A DNA stretch of 64,000 nucleotides, from the NCBI RefSeq assembly GCF_003116135.1, contig NZ_PDOA01000007.1:62001-126000 (forward strand), in the 5' to 3' direction. The translations under genes and the position numbers were made by a program. Source of the stretch: Teichococcus aestuarii. Lineage in GTDB: Bacteria > Pseudomonadota > Alphaproteobacteria > Acetobacterales > Acetobacteraceae. Below are positions 55,163 through 63,310 of the stretch, one piece after another (positions within the stretch are counted from its first letter, which is position 1; every line of letters begins with the position of its first letter). The notes under the pieces were generated by a model. That model searched no databases. It was not told where the DNA came from and saw only the letters and a program-made list of their open reading frames with translations.

Positions 55163-55417
55163 ATGGGCATTATCTGGACCATCATCATCGGCTTCCTCGC
55201 GGGCCTCGTCGCGAAGTGGATCATGCCGGGCGACAAGGAGCCGAGCGGGTTCATCCTGACCACGCTGCTGGGCATCATCGGCGCCTTCGTCGCTTCCTAT
55301 CTCGGCCAGGCGGTCGGCTGGTACCGTGCGGGAGAAGGAGCGGGCTTCATCGGCGCCGTGGTCGGGGCCATCATCGTGCTGGCCATCTACGGCATGGTGG
55401 CGCGCCGCCGCGCCTGA
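55163..55417 (+). CDS. GlsB/YeaQ/YmgE family stress-response membrane protein
   Basis: An 84-residue protein with three hydrophobic segments. 'IIGFLAGLVAKWIMPGDKEP' followed by 'ILTTLLGIIGAFVASYLGQ' is diagnostic of the transglycosylase-associated/YeaQ family, which is induced under stress and starvation. It sits in the inner membrane. It is followed 19 bp later by a strong terminator, so it is monocistronic or the last of its transcript. Confidence 0.92.
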   Translation: MGIIWTIIIGFLAGLVAKWIMPGDKEPSGFILTTLLGIIGAFVASYLGQAVGWYRAGEGAGFIGAVVGAIIVLAIYGMVARRRA

Positions 55418-55436
55418 GGCCGGAGACCATGCGGAA

Positions 55437-55469
55437 AGCCCGGGGAAAGCGATTTCCCCGGGCTTTTTT
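55437..55469 (+). terminator. rho-independent terminator after the GlsB-like gene
   Basis: A perfect 12-bp stem AGCCCGGGGAAA (55437-55448) with TTTCCCCGGGCT (55453-55464), loop GCGA, followed by a T run to 55469. It starts 20 bp after the stop codon. The convergent gene ends at 55482, and a left-side AAA could also serve that transcript weakly. Confidence 0.92.
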
Positions 55470-55481
55470 CATGCGGTGGCC

Positions 55482-55727
55482 TCAACTGGTGTGGCCGTCG
55501 ATCGCCGCCTTCATCGGGCAGTAGCCCTGCGTGCCGCGCCAGGCGAGATAGGCCCCGGCGCCGAGCGCCACAATGTTGAGCAGGAAATTGGGCCGCGGCT
55601 TGGTGCCGGCGGCCGCCAGCGCCAGCCCGCCCACGACATACATCGCCTGTTCGGCAACGCTGAGATTGCCGCGCTGCTGCGACTGCGCGGGGCTGTAATA
55701 CTCGCGGGAGTGGGGGACCGGGTTCAT
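55482..55727 (-). CDS. DUF2892-like small membrane protein
   Basis: An 81-residue protein. 'NLSVAEQAMYVVGGLALAAA' and 'AYLAWRGTQGYCPMKAAI' follow the usual pattern of DUF2892/YgaP-type membrane segments: N(V/L)S..E.....GG, then RG..G.CP. Two membrane helices are likely. The ATG at 55727 follows AAGGAG. A GGAAC-N18-GTT promoter stands 29-54 bp upstream, which links it to the general stress response. Function unknown. Confidence 0.75.
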   Translation of the reverse strand: MNPVPHSREYYSPAQSQQRGNLSVAEQAMYVVGGLALAAAGTKPRPNFLLNIVALGAGAYLAWRGTQGYCPMKAAIDGHTS

Positions 55728-55755
55728 GCGTGTTCTCCTTGCTGACCGCCAGGAG

Positions 55756-55781
55756 AACACCCGGACCGGCGCGGGAGTTCC
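55756..55781 (-). promoter_or_regulatory. EcfG-type (general stress) promoter of the DUF2892-like gene
   Basis: Minus-strand GGAAC (55781-55777), 18 bases, GTT (55758-55756). The expected transcript start is about 20 bp upstream of the start codon, just ahead of AAGGAG. It has the same spacing as the site at 53644-53669. Confidence 0.65.
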
Positions 55782-55802
55782 ACCCGCGCCGGCCGCACCC
55801 TC

Positions 55803-57413
55803 TCAGGCGCGCCTGATGTTCCACATGATGGCGAAGCCCGGCACGCGCCCCTGCAGGTTGCGGTTGATCGCCGTCATCGACTTGTAGGCGCCGACGGGGA
55901 TGTAGGGCACCTCGTCCATCACCACGCGCTGCATCTCCTCGGCGAGGCTTTTCTGCGCCGCGAGGTCGGGCGCCAGGAACCAGCGGTCGCGCAGCTCCTC
56001 CAGCTTCGGGATGTCCGGCCAGCCCGGCCAGGCCGCCGTGCCGTTGCCGCGCAGCGGGAAATGCGCCGCCGGGTCGACGAAGTCGAAGGAGGAGAAGGCG
56101 GTGAACAGCATGCTCCAGCCGCCCTTGTCCACCGGCTCGCGCGAGGTGCGGCGCTGCACCACCGTGCCCCAGTCGCTGAAGGCGATGTCGGCGTTCATGC
56201 CGAGCCGCCGGACCAGGTCGGCGCCGACCTGCGACATGGCGGAGGGCGCCAGGATGTCGGTGGGGCCGATCAGCCGCATCAGCTGGTCGGTGTAGCCGGC
56301 CTCCTTCAGCAGCGCCTTGGCGCGGTCGATGCTGCGCGGCCCCATCAGCGGCTCCAGCCCCGCCTTGGTGGCGAGCGGCGTGCCGGGGGTGAAGACGCCC
56401 ACCTCGTCGAAGAAGAGCGAGGGGTCGGGGCCCACCACCGCACTCATGAAGTCCGACTGGCTGATGGCCGGCAGCAGCGCCTGCCGCACCTTCTTGTCGT
56501 TGAACGGCGCGTGCAGGTGGTTGACGCGCAGGATGCCGACCAGCGGCAGCGGGTCGATCGCCTCGATGGAGAGCTGGCGGCTGCGCTTCAGCAGCTCCTG
56601 GATCTCCGGCGGCGGCTGCTCGAACCAGTCGATCTCGCCCGTCTGCAAGGCGGCCGCTGCGGTGGAGGCGTCGGTGATGATGTGCCACTCGACGCGGTCG
56701 AAATGCACCTGCTTCGGCCCCGCCGTCAGGCTGGGCTGGCCCACCGGCGTCGGGCTGTAGTCGGCGTTGCGCTCATAGACCACCATGCTGCCCGAGTTGA
56801 ACTCGTCCGCCTTGAAGCGGAACGGGCCGCAGCCGGTGGTGTCGCGGATCTGGGTGAAGGCGTCGGTCTTGGCCAGCCGCTCGGGGATGATGAAGGCCGG
56901 GCTGTTGCTGACCTGCGCCAGCGCCGCCTTCAGCATGGGGAAGCGCTGCTTCAGCCGGAACACCAGCCGCCGGTCGTCCTGCGCCGAGACCTCCTCGACG
57001 AAGGTGGCGAGCTTCTGGCCGATGGGGCTGCGCTTCATCCAGCGCTGCAGGCTGGCCACGGCGTCCTGCGCCCGCACCTTCTCGCCATCGTGGAAGCGCG
57101 GCCCGTCGCGCAGGGTGATGACGACGCGCCTTCCGTCCTCCTCCTCCACCATCCCCTCGGCCAGCTGCGGCTGCGGGTTGAACTGCCCGTCCATGCCGAA
57201 CAGCGTGTCGTGGATCATGTAGGCGTGGTTGCGGGTGATGTTGGCCGTCGTCCAGACCGGGTCGAGGCTGGTCAGGTTGGCCTGCGGCACCAGCTTCAGC
57301 ACCCGGTTGCGCGCCGGCTGCGCGATGGCGACGCGCGAGAGCGGCGGGGCGGCCACCCCGGCGGCGAGGCCGGCGGCGGCGCCCGCCAGAAGTCCGCGGC
57401 GTTGCAAGGTCAT
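55803..57413 (-). CDS. family-5 (peptide/opine) ABC transporter substrate-binding protein
   Basis: A 536-residue periplasmic binding protein of the DppA/OppA class. The signal 'MTLQRRGLLAGAAAGLAAGV' has paired Arg, cleavage near 'AIAQ'. Blocks: 'PQANLTSLDPVWTTANITRN', 'FHDGEKVRAQDAVASLQRW' and 'FDFVDPAAHFPLRG'. The Met at 57413 has a GGAGGGG site. No permease or ATPase gene follows in the window, so it is an orphan or serves a distant transporter. The substrate is not deducible. Confidence 0.9.
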   Translation of the reverse strand: MTLQRRGLLAGAAAGLAAGVAAPPLSRVAIAQPARNRVLKLVPQANLTSLDPVWTTANITRNHAYMIHDTLFGMDGQFNPQPQLAEGMVEEEDGRRVVITLRDGPRFHDGEKVRAQDAVASLQRWMKRSPIGQKLATFVEEVSAQDDRRLVFRLKQRFPMLKAALAQVSNSPAFIIPERLAKTDAFTQIRDTTGCGPFRFKADEFNSGSMVVYERNADYSPTPVGQPSLTAGPKQVHFDRVEWHIITDASTAAAALQTGEIDWFEQPPPEIQELLKRSRQLSIEAIDPLPLVGILRVNHLHAPFNDKKVRQALLPAISQSDFMSAVVGPDPSLFFDEVGVFTPGTPLATKAGLEPLMGPRSIDRAKALLKEAGYTDQLMRLIGPTDILAPSAMSQVGADLVRRLGMNADIAFSDWGTVVQRRTSREPVDKGGWSMLFTAFSSFDFVDPAAHFPLRGNGTAAWPGWPDIPKLEELRDRWFLAPDLAAQKSLAEEMQRVVMDEVPYIPVGAYKSMTAINRNLQGRVPGFAIMWNIRRA

Positions 57414-57501
57414 GTGCTTCCCCTCCTGTCGTTCATGCGTCCCGGGGCGCATCAGACAGGAGGGCGGCACGCTCCGCAACCCGTGAGCGGCGTTTCCGGC
57501 C

Positions 57502-58506
57502 TCAGCCCGGCGGATGATAGGCGGCGGCGCCGAGCAGCCCGGCATGCGGGCGCACCACCTGCCAGACGGGAATGCCGGACAGGTAGCCGTCGAAGCGCCC
57601 CTTGGCGAGGAAGGCGGCGGCCAGCGCCTCCCGGTCCAGCAGCGGGCCGAGGTTGCGGCACAGCCCGCCGGTCAGGAACACGCCGCCCTCCGTCAGCAGC
57701 GTCAGCGCCAGGTCGCCCGCCGCCGCGCCGAGCATGGCGGAGAACAGGCCGAGCGCCCGGCGGCAGATGGCGCACTCGCCGCTCGCGGCGCGGCGGCTGA
57801 CGTCGGCCGGCTCGCGCAGGGGCAGGTCCTGGCCCGCCATCTCCCCCAGGGCGAGGGCGATGTGCAGCAGGCCGGGGCCGGAGAGCAGCCGCTCCACCGA
57901 GACATGCCCGCCATGGCGGAGGCGCAGCCGGCGCAGGATCTCGTCCTGCGTCTCGTCCTGCGGCGAGAAGGAGGCATGGCCGCCCTCGCTGGGCAGGATG
58001 CGGGGCGGCCGGCCCGGCTCGCGCAGCACGAAGGCGACGCCGAGGCCGGTGCCCGGCCCCAGCACCACGGCCGCGCCGCCCGTTTTCGCGTCGCCCGGCT
58101 TCGTGCTGCCCGGTTTTGCGCTACCGGGGCGCAGCTCCACCAGGTCCTGCGGGCCCAGCACCGTCACGGCGGCGGCCTGCGCCACGAAGTCGTTGATCAC
58201 GGTCAGGCGCTCCAGCCCCAGCGCCTTTTTCGCCGCGGCGACGGAGAAGCGCCAGGGGCTGTTGGTGAAGGCCACGGCATCGCCCAGCACCGGCGTGGCC
58301 ACGGCCAGCACCGCCTCCGTCACCGCCGCGCGCTCCGCCGCCGGAAGGGCCGCGAGATAGGCCTGCGCCGCCTCGACCAGCCCGACATGCTCGGCCACCA
58401 CCAGCTTGCGCTCCGCGCGCGGCAGGCCATCCGGCCCGTCCGGCGCGCCGCAGAGCGCGAAGCGGGCATGGGTGCCGCCGATATCGCCGACCAGTCTCAG
58501 GCTCAC
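57502..58506 (-). CDS. glk: glucokinase
   Basis: A 334-residue ROK-independent bacterial glucokinase. 'LVGDIGGTHARFAL' is the ATP phosphate-1 loop, 'FTNSPWRFS' and 'INDFVAQA' are sugar-binding blocks, and 'VLGPGTGLGVAFVL' and 'LPSEGGHASFSP' are diagnostic of Glk. GTG at 58506 overlaps the stop of the PfkB gene (GTGA). A peculiarity is the 5-residue repeat GSAKP-GSTKP-GDAKT after the residue motif 'LVELRP', encoded by three 15-bp units. It probably forms a surface loop before the conserved GPGTGLG strand. Confidence 0.92.
   Translation of the reverse strand: MSLRLVGDIGGTHARFALCGAPDGPDGLPRAERKLVVAEHVGLVEAAQAYLAALPAAERAAVTEAVLAVATPVLGDAVAFTNSPWRFSVAAAKKALGLERLTVINDFVAQAAAVTVLGPQDLVELRPGSAKPGSTKPGDAKTGGAAVVLGPGTGLGVAFVLREPGRPPRILPSEGGHASFSPQDETQDEILRRLRLRHGGHVSVERLLSGPGLLHIALALGEMAGQDLPLREPADVSRRAASGECAICRRALGLFSAMLGAAAGDLALTLLTEGGVFLTGGLCRNLGPLLDREALAAAFLAKGRFDGYLSGIPVWQVVRPHAGLLGAAAYHPPG
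58079..58123. repeat. three in-frame 15-bp repeats within glucokinase
   Basis: Units CCCGTTTTCGCGTCG, CCCGGCTTCGTGCTG and CCCGGTTTTGCGCTA are 15 bp each on the plus strand and encode the pentapeptides GDAKT, GSTKP and GSAKP on the minus strand. Unit number changes would keep the frame. Confidence 0.8.
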
Positions 58507-59453
58507 AGGCTGTCTCCTTCCATGGGCACGCCGGCGATGCGCCGGCGCAGCGCCGCCACCTCCGCCCGCCCGGGATGCGCCGTTCCTGCGTTGGAGACCG
58601 CCGCGGCGCCGGCCGCCACGCCCCAGGCGAAGGCATCGCGCGGCGTGCGGCCGCGGGCCAGCGCCAGGGTCATCGCCGCCAGGAAGCTGTCGCCGGCGCC
58701 GACGGCGCCGCGCACCTCCACCTCCAGCGCCGGCAGGCGCAGCGTGCCCTCGGCGGTGGCCAGCATGGCGCCGTCCCGGCCCAGGGTGAGGGCCACCATC
58801 TCCACCTTGCCGCTCCGCACCAGCTCCGCCGCCGCCTGCTCCTGCGCCGCCGCCTCGGGCAGCTTGCGGCCGATGAGGGTCTCGAACTCGCCGAGGCTCG
58901 GCTTGATCAGGGTGAGGCCGCCCGCCTCCAGCGTGGCGCGCAGCGCGGCGCCGGAGGTGTCCACCACGAAGCGCAGCCCTGCCTCCCGCGCACGGGCCGA
59001 GAGGCGGGCGTAGAAATCCTCCGGTACGCCGGGGGCGAGGCTGCCGCTGGCCACCAGCCAGCCCTCGCGCAGCGCCGCCAGCGCCTCCAGCGCCGCCTGC
59101 CACTCGGCCTCCGCCACGCGCGGCCCCTCGGCCACGAAGCGGTATTCCTGGCCCGTCGAGCGGTCCAGCACCGTCTGGCTGATGCGGGTGCGGCCGGCGA
59201 TCGGCACAGTCTGGCGCGGGATGCCGCCCTCGTCGAGCAGCTCCTCCAGGAAGCGGCCGGTGACGCCGCCGGCCAGGATCACCGCCAGTGTCTCGCCGCC
59301 CAGCTCGCGCACCACCCGTGCCACATTCACGCCGCCGCCGCCCGGGTCCTGCCGCTCGGCGAAGGTGCGGATCTTGCGGATGGGATGCACCGCCGCCGCC
59401 TCGCTCGCCAGGTCGATGGTCGGGTTCAGCGTCAGGGTGGTGATGCGCGGCAT
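58503..59453 (-). CDS. 1-phosphofructokinase family (PfkB) hexose kinase
   Basis: A 316-residue PfkB-family kinase. 'TLTLNPTIDLASEA' is the typical PfkB/FruK/LacC start, 'DPGGGGVNVARVVRELGG' the substrate glycine block, and 'EVRGAVGAGDSFLAAM' holds the anion hole and catalytic Asp. It phosphorylates fructose 6-phosphate, fructose 1-phosphate or tagatose 6-phosphate. The coupled glucokinase makes the 6-phosphofructokinase (PfkB-2) reading the likeliest: the pair would perform the first and third steps of glycolysis. No PTS gene is visible. Confidence 0.88.
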   Translation of the reverse strand: MPRITTLTLNPTIDLASEAAAVHPIRKIRTFAERQDPGGGGVNVARVVRELGGETLAVILAGGVTGRFLEELLDEGGIPRQTVPIAGRTRISQTVLDRSTGQEYRFVAEGPRVAEAEWQAALEALAALREGWLVASGSLAPGVPEDFYARLSARAREAGLRFVVDTSGAALRATLEAGGLTLIKPSLGEFETLIGRKLPEAAAQEQAAAELVRSGKVEMVALTLGRDGAMLATAEGTLRLPALEVEVRGAVGAGDSFLAAMTLALARGRTPRDAFAWGVAAGAAAVSNAGTAHPGRAEVAALRRRIAGVPMEGDSL

Positions 59454-59550
59454 GGGCGGGGCACTCCGGCGGTTCGGGCGGGACGGGGGGCGTCTCCGCG
59501 CCCCAGGTCCGGAACGCGGCGCCCCCCGCGCGGGGTTGCAGCGGCGGCCG

Positions 59551-60432
59551 TCAGGCGGGGGCGGGTTCGCGCACCAGCATCACGTCGCAGGGCGCGGCCT
59601 GCAGCAGCCAGCCGGCGGTGCTGCCCACCAGCATCTCCATCAGCCGGCTGCGGCCATGGGTGCCCAGCACCAGCAGGTCGATCCCGGCATGGCGCACATA
59701 ATCCTGCAGCAGCCAGCCGATATTGCCCGGCTCCACCACCGTCTCGACCCGGCCGCGCAGCGCCGGCGGGATGTCGGCATGCGCCAGGAAGGCGCGGCCT
59801 TCCGCGGCGGCCGCGGCGGCGGCCTCCTCCCGGCTCGCGGCGCGGCCCAGCAGGGCGGGGAAGGGAGCCTCATAGGCATGGAACAGCGTCAGCGGCAGGG
59901 CGGGAAAGAGCGCCGCCGCCACCAGCAGCGCATGGCGCGAGCAGTCGGAGAAATCGGTCGCCACCAGCACGCGGGCATAGGGGGCGCGGGCGCGCTGCCG
60001 CACCGCCAGCACCGGCGCGGCGGACTGGCGCACCACCTCCTCCACCGTCGCCCCCGTCAGCAGCCGGCCCAGCGGCTCGGCGCGGGCCAGGCCGGTGACG
60101 ACCAGCCCCGCCGCCTGCCGCCTGGCCACCGCCAGCACCAGCGCCGCCGGGTCGCCATGGCCGACGACCACCTCCGCCCCGGTGCCGGCCAGCTCCGCCT
60201 CCAGCAGGGTGCGGGCCTCGGCATCCGGGTCGCGCGGGCGGCGCCATTCGGGGGCGGTGCCGTCCGGGGCGCGGGGCAGCACGATGTCGATCGATTCCAG
60301 CGCGTGCACCGCGACCAGCCGCGCCCCCCACTGCCCCGCCAGCTGCACCGCGCGGTCCTGCGCGCGGTCGCAGCGCGCGCTCAGATCCGTGGCCAGCAGC
60401 ACCGTCTCCGGCGCCTGCCTCGGAATGGCCAT
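59551..60432 (-). CDS. universal stress protein with two Usp domains
   Basis: A 293-residue tandem UspA protein. Domain 1 starts 'VLLATDLSARCDRAQDRAVQ'. Domain 2 starts 'VLVATDFSDCSRHALLVAAA' and ends with the ATP-binding pattern G-2x-G-9x-G(S) in 'GTHGRSRLMEMLVGSTAGWL'. Domain 1 has a degenerate version ('VTGLARAEPLGRLLTGATVE'). It is cytoplasmic. The start at 60432 is the first Met of the conserved region, and RBS-like AGAGGAG stands directly upstream. It is likely stress-induced; no GGAAC-type promoter was found ahead of it. Confidence 0.9.
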   Translation of the reverse strand: MAIPRQAPETVLLATDLSARCDRAQDRAVQLAGQWGARLVAVHALESIDIVLPRAPDGTAPEWRRPRDPDAEARTLLEAELAGTGAEVVVGHGDPAALVLAVARRQAAGLVVTGLARAEPLGRLLTGATVEEVVRQSAAPVLAVRQRARAPYARVLVATDFSDCSRHALLVAAALFPALPLTLFHAYEAPFPALLGRAASREEAAAAAAAEGRAFLAHADIPPALRGRVETVVEPGNIGWLLQDYVRHAGIDLLVLGTHGRSRLMEMLVGSTAGWLLQAAPCDVMLVREPAPA

Positions 60433-60595
60433 GCGGCGCTCCTCTCTTCCAGACCGTGCGCTCCGGTGCGCAGCCCCTGGATCAGATGGAGATATCGCAG
60501 ACCTGTCAACAGCCTGGGCCCCGCACCCGCCGGCACGGGGCGGCCGGCGCGAGGGGGGGTGACGCTGCCCCTGTGGCGGGCACGACATCGCCGCC

Positions 60596-60893
60596 ATGCA
60601 GGACATCGCTGCATTCCCGGCCGCGCTCCGGGGTGAGACCGCCCCGCCTCGGCCGCCGCTCTGGCTGCTGGTGCTGATCACCACCTCCGGCACGCTCGGC
60701 AGCCACATCTTGGTGCCGGCCCTGCCGCGGGCGGCGGCGGGGCTCCATGGCTGCAGCCAGATGGCGTTGGGCGCGCTGTGCGCGGCGCTCGCCGGCCATC
60801 GGCCCCGGCCCCGCCCTGGCGGCGGCCGCCGGCTTCGTGGCCTTCCTCGGCGCCCTTGCGGGCGGAGCGGCGGGGCCGGGCCATGGAGATGTG
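60596..60893 (+). pseudogene. remnant of a Bcr/CflA-type MFS transporter gene
   Basis: The first 52 codons read like the N-terminus of a drug-resistance MFS transporter: 'LWLLVLITTSGTLGSHILVP' followed by 'ALPRAAAGLH'. At about base 60750 this jumps to 'QMALGALCAALAG', typical of a helix near the C-terminus. After a +1 shift near 60791, 'AIGPGPALAAAAGFVAFLGA' in the next frame looks like the last helix. About 300 central residues are missing and the frame is broken. This reads as an old internal deletion with a frameshift. Family recognition is by pattern only. Confidence 0.65.
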
Positions 60894-60954
60894 ACCCTTG
60901 CCAGCCGGGGCGGCCCGCGCGACACCACCGGCCGGAACAGCGGGAGGCCCCAGC

Positions 60955-61452
60955 ATGGACGAAGTGGACCGGCGCATCCTCGGCCTGCTGCAGGAGGACG
61001 CCACGCTTTCCGTGGCGCAGCTCGCCGACCGCGTCGGGCTTTCCGCCACGCCCTGCTGGAAGCGGGTGCAGAAGCTGGAGGCGCAGGGGGTGATCACCCG
61101 CCGCGTGGCGCTGGTGGCGCCGGAGGCGGTGGGCCTCGGCCTCAGCGTGTTCGTGGCCATCGAGGCGGGGGACCACACGCCGGACTGGCTCGCCCGCTTC
61201 AACGCCGCCGTCTCCGCCATGCCGGAGGTGATGGAGGTCTACCGCATGGCCGGCGAGGTGGACTACATGCTGCGCGTGGCGGTGGCCGACATGGCCGCCT
61301 TCGACGGCTTCTACAAGCGCCTGATCAACGCGGTGCCGCTGCGCAACGTCACCTCGCGCTTCGCCATGGAGCGCATCAAGCACACCACCGCCTACCCGCT
61401 GAACGGCCCCGCCTTCCGCGACCGCACGGCGCCGCCGGCGGCCGAGGAATAG
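60955..61452 (+). CDS. Lrp/AsnC family transcriptional regulator
   Basis: A 165-residue regulator. Helix-turn-helix: 'LSVAQLADRVGLSATPCWKR', followed by 'VQKLEAQGVITRRVALV'. The C-terminal RAM/AsnC domain has 'EVYRMAGEVDYMLRVAVADM' and 'FAMERIKHTTAYPL', the ligand-binding and oligomerisation part. The ATG at 60955 has GGGAGG upstream. Target and effector are unknown; the adjacent transporter operon starts 272 bp later on the same strand and might be one target. Confidence 0.9.
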   Translation: MDEVDRRILGLLQEDATLSVAQLADRVGLSATPCWKRVQKLEAQGVITRRVALVAPEAVGLGLSVFVAIEAGDHTPDWLARFNAAVSAMPEVMEVYRMAGEVDYMLRVAVADMAAFDGFYKRLINAVPLRNVTSRFAMERIKHTTAYPLNGPAFRDRTAPPAAEE

Positions 61453-61724
61453 CATTCCCCGCAACGCCCCGGCGGCGGGACGGGCATGCTCCCGCGGGCG
61501 GCAACTTTGGGAAACACAACTCTTTCCCGCCGCCGGCGGCGGTCCTAGCTTTCCGGCGATGATTCAGCACCCGATCAACCCGCCGCCGCGCCCCGTCGCT
61601 CCGGGCCGAATGCCCGGCCGCCGCCGCGCCGCGCGCTGTCGGGGCTGAGCCGGCCCCCGCCACCTCGCCTACGCAACACGATCCCGCCTGCCGACGGCCC
61701 CACCCGGGCCGCGAAGGAGCCAGC
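61453..61724. other. intergenic region ahead of the organosulfur-type operon, with an inverted repeat
   Basis: 272 bp without a gene. GGGAAA (61509-61514) and TTTCCC (61523-61528) form an inverted repeat around CACAACTC. It could be a regulator site or small hairpin for the operon starting at 61725. I see no SAM or other known riboswitch. Confidence 0.4.
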
Positions 61725-62573
61725 ATGTCCGACACCCAGGCGGTTCCCGCGCCGCGTGGCCTCCTGCCCGGCGCCGCCGCCGGCCTCCGCCGCCCCACCC
61801 TGCGCCGTTCCGCGCTGCCGCCGAAGCTGCGCCGCTTCCTCTCGCCGCTGGTGCTGGTGCTGCTGTGGCAGGCGGCCTCGATGGCCGGGCTGATCGCGCC
61901 CCGCACCCTGGCCGCGCCCACCGCCATCCTGGCCAGCGCCTGGGAGCTGACCCTCTCGGGCGAGCTGCCCTCCCACCTGCTGGTCTCGCTCGGCCGGGTG
62001 CTGTCCGGGCTCGGCATCGGCCTCTCCGCCGGCATCGCCCTGGCGCTGGTCGCCGGCCTCTCGAAGCTGGGCGAGGAGATCGTCGACGCGCCGATGCAGA
62101 TGCTGCGCACCATGCCCTTCCTGGCGCTGGTGCCGCTGTTCATCCTGTGGTTCGGCATCGGCGAGACGCCGAAGATCGCGCTGGTGGCGCTCGGCGCCGC
62201 CTTCCCGGTCTACCTCACGCTGTTCTCCGGCATCCGCGGCGTGGAGCCCAAGCTGGTGGAGGCGGGGCGCATCTTCGGCCTCGACCGGCGCGGGCTGATA
62301 CGCCACGTCATCCTGCCCGGCGCGCTGCCCTCTGCGCTGGTCGGGCTGCGCTACGCGCTGGGCAGCGCCTGGCTCAGCCTCGTCATCGCCGAGCAGATCA
62401 ACGCGACCGCCGGCATCGGCTTCCTGGTCAACGACGCGCGCGAGTTCCTGCGCACCGACGTCATCGTGGTGGGGCTGCTGGTCTATGCGCTGCTCGGCCT
62501 CGGCGCCGATGCGCTGGTCCGCCTCGTCGAGCGCCGGGCGCTGGCCTGGCGCCCCAGCCTGGTGAAGGAGTGA
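61725..62573 (+). CDS. ABC transporter permease (SsuC/TauC-like)
   Basis: A 282-residue inner-membrane permease of the nitrate/sulfonate/taurine class. Six hydrophobic segments; the EAA loop is 'KLVEAGRIFGLDRRGLIRHV' and 'SLVIAEQINATAGIGFLVND' is the strongly conserved SsuC/TauC/NrtB block. The start at 61725 has GAAGGAG seven bases upstream. It is the first gene of an operon that continues with an ATPase 8 bp later. The sulfonate reading is supported by the acyl-CoA-dehydrogenase-like gene third in line. Confidence 0.87.
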   Translation: MSDTQAVPAPRGLLPGAAAGLRRPTLRRSALPPKLRRFLSPLVLVLLWQAASMAGLIAPRTLAAPTAILASAWELTLSGELPSHLLVSLGRVLSGLGIGLSAGIALALVAGLSKLGEEIVDAPMQMLRTMPFLALVPLFILWFGIGETPKIALVALGAAFPVYLTLFSGIRGVEPKLVEAGRIFGLDRRGLIRHVILPGALPSALVGLRYALGSAWLSLVIAEQINATAGIGFLVNDAREFLRTDVIVVGLLVYALLGLGADALVRLVERRALAWRPSLVKE

Positions 62574-62581
62574 CCGCCGCC

Positions 62582-63310
62582 ATGGCGCCGCAGAACAACA
62601 ATGCCGCCCCGCTCCGCGTCCGCAACCTGACCCGCCGCTTCGGCGAGAACACGGTGCTGCACGGGCTGGACCTCGACCTCGCCCCCGGCAGCTTCACCGC
62701 GCTGCTCGGCCGCAGCGGCTCCGGCAAGAGCACCCTGCTGCGCACGCTGGCCGAGCTGGACCCGGCGCCGGAGGGCGCCCGGCTGGAGCTGCCCCGCCCG
62801 GTGGCCGTGGCCTTCCAGGAGCCGCGCCTGCTGCCCTGGAAGACGGTGTGGCAGAACGTCTCGCTCGGCCTGCCCGGCCGCGACGCCCGCCCCCGCGCCG
62901 AGGCCGCGCTGGAGGAGGTGGGCCTCTCCCACCGCGTCGAGGCCTGGCCCGCCACCCTCTCGGGCGGCGAGGCGCAGCGCACCGCCCTGGCCCGCGCCCT
63001 GGTGCGCTCGCCCCGCCTGCTGCTGCTGGACGAGCCCTTCGCGGCGCTCGACGCGCTGACCCGCATCCGCATGCACGCGCTGGTGCTGGAGCTGTGGCGC
63101 CGCCACGGCCCCACCACCCTGATCGTGACGCATGACGTGGACGAGGCCGTGCTGCTGGCCGACCGCGTGCTGGTCCTGGAGCACGGGCGCATCGCCGAGG
63201 ATGTGGCGGTGGAGCTGCCGCGCCCGCGCCGCCATGCCGACCCCGGCTTCGCCGCGCTGCGCCGGCGGCTGCTGGAGGCGCTGGGCGTCTCGCTGGAGGA
63301 GGCGGCGTGA
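62582..63310 (+). CDS. ABC transporter ATP-binding protein (SsuB/TauB-like)
   Basis: A 242-residue ATPase. Walker A 'GRSGSGKS', Q-loop 'VAFQEPRLLPWKTVWQNV', signature 'LSGGEAQRTALARALVRSP', Walker B 'LLLLDEPFAALD', switch His in 'IVTHDVDEAVLLADRV'. The 'QEPRLLPW' string is typical of SsuB/TauB/NrtD. ATG at 62582 follows AAGGAG; an in-frame GTG at 62570 that overlaps the permease stop is an alternative. The stop overlaps the next start (TGATG). Confidence 0.9.
   Translation: MAPQNNNAAPLRVRNLTRRFGENTVLHGLDLDLAPGSFTALLGRSGSGKSTLLRTLAELDPAPEGARLELPRPVAVAFQEPRLLPWKTVWQNVSLGLPGRDARPRAEAALEEVGLSHRVEAWPATLSGGEAQRTALARALVRSPRLLLLDEPFAALDALTRIRMHALVLELWRRHGPTTLIVTHDVDEAVLLADRVLVLEHGRIAEDVAVELPRPRRHADPGFAALRRRLLEALGVSLEEAA

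Noticed and set aside
55144-55170. GGAAC element before the GlsB-like gene as a third EcfG-type promoter
   Set aside because: GGAAC at 55145 is only 18 bp from the start codon and no GTT follows at 17-19 bases.
61453-61724. SAM or other sulfur riboswitch ahead of the SsuC/SsuB-like operon
   Set aside because: No conserved riboswitch core is visible. Only a short GGGAAA/TTTCCC inverted repeat was found.
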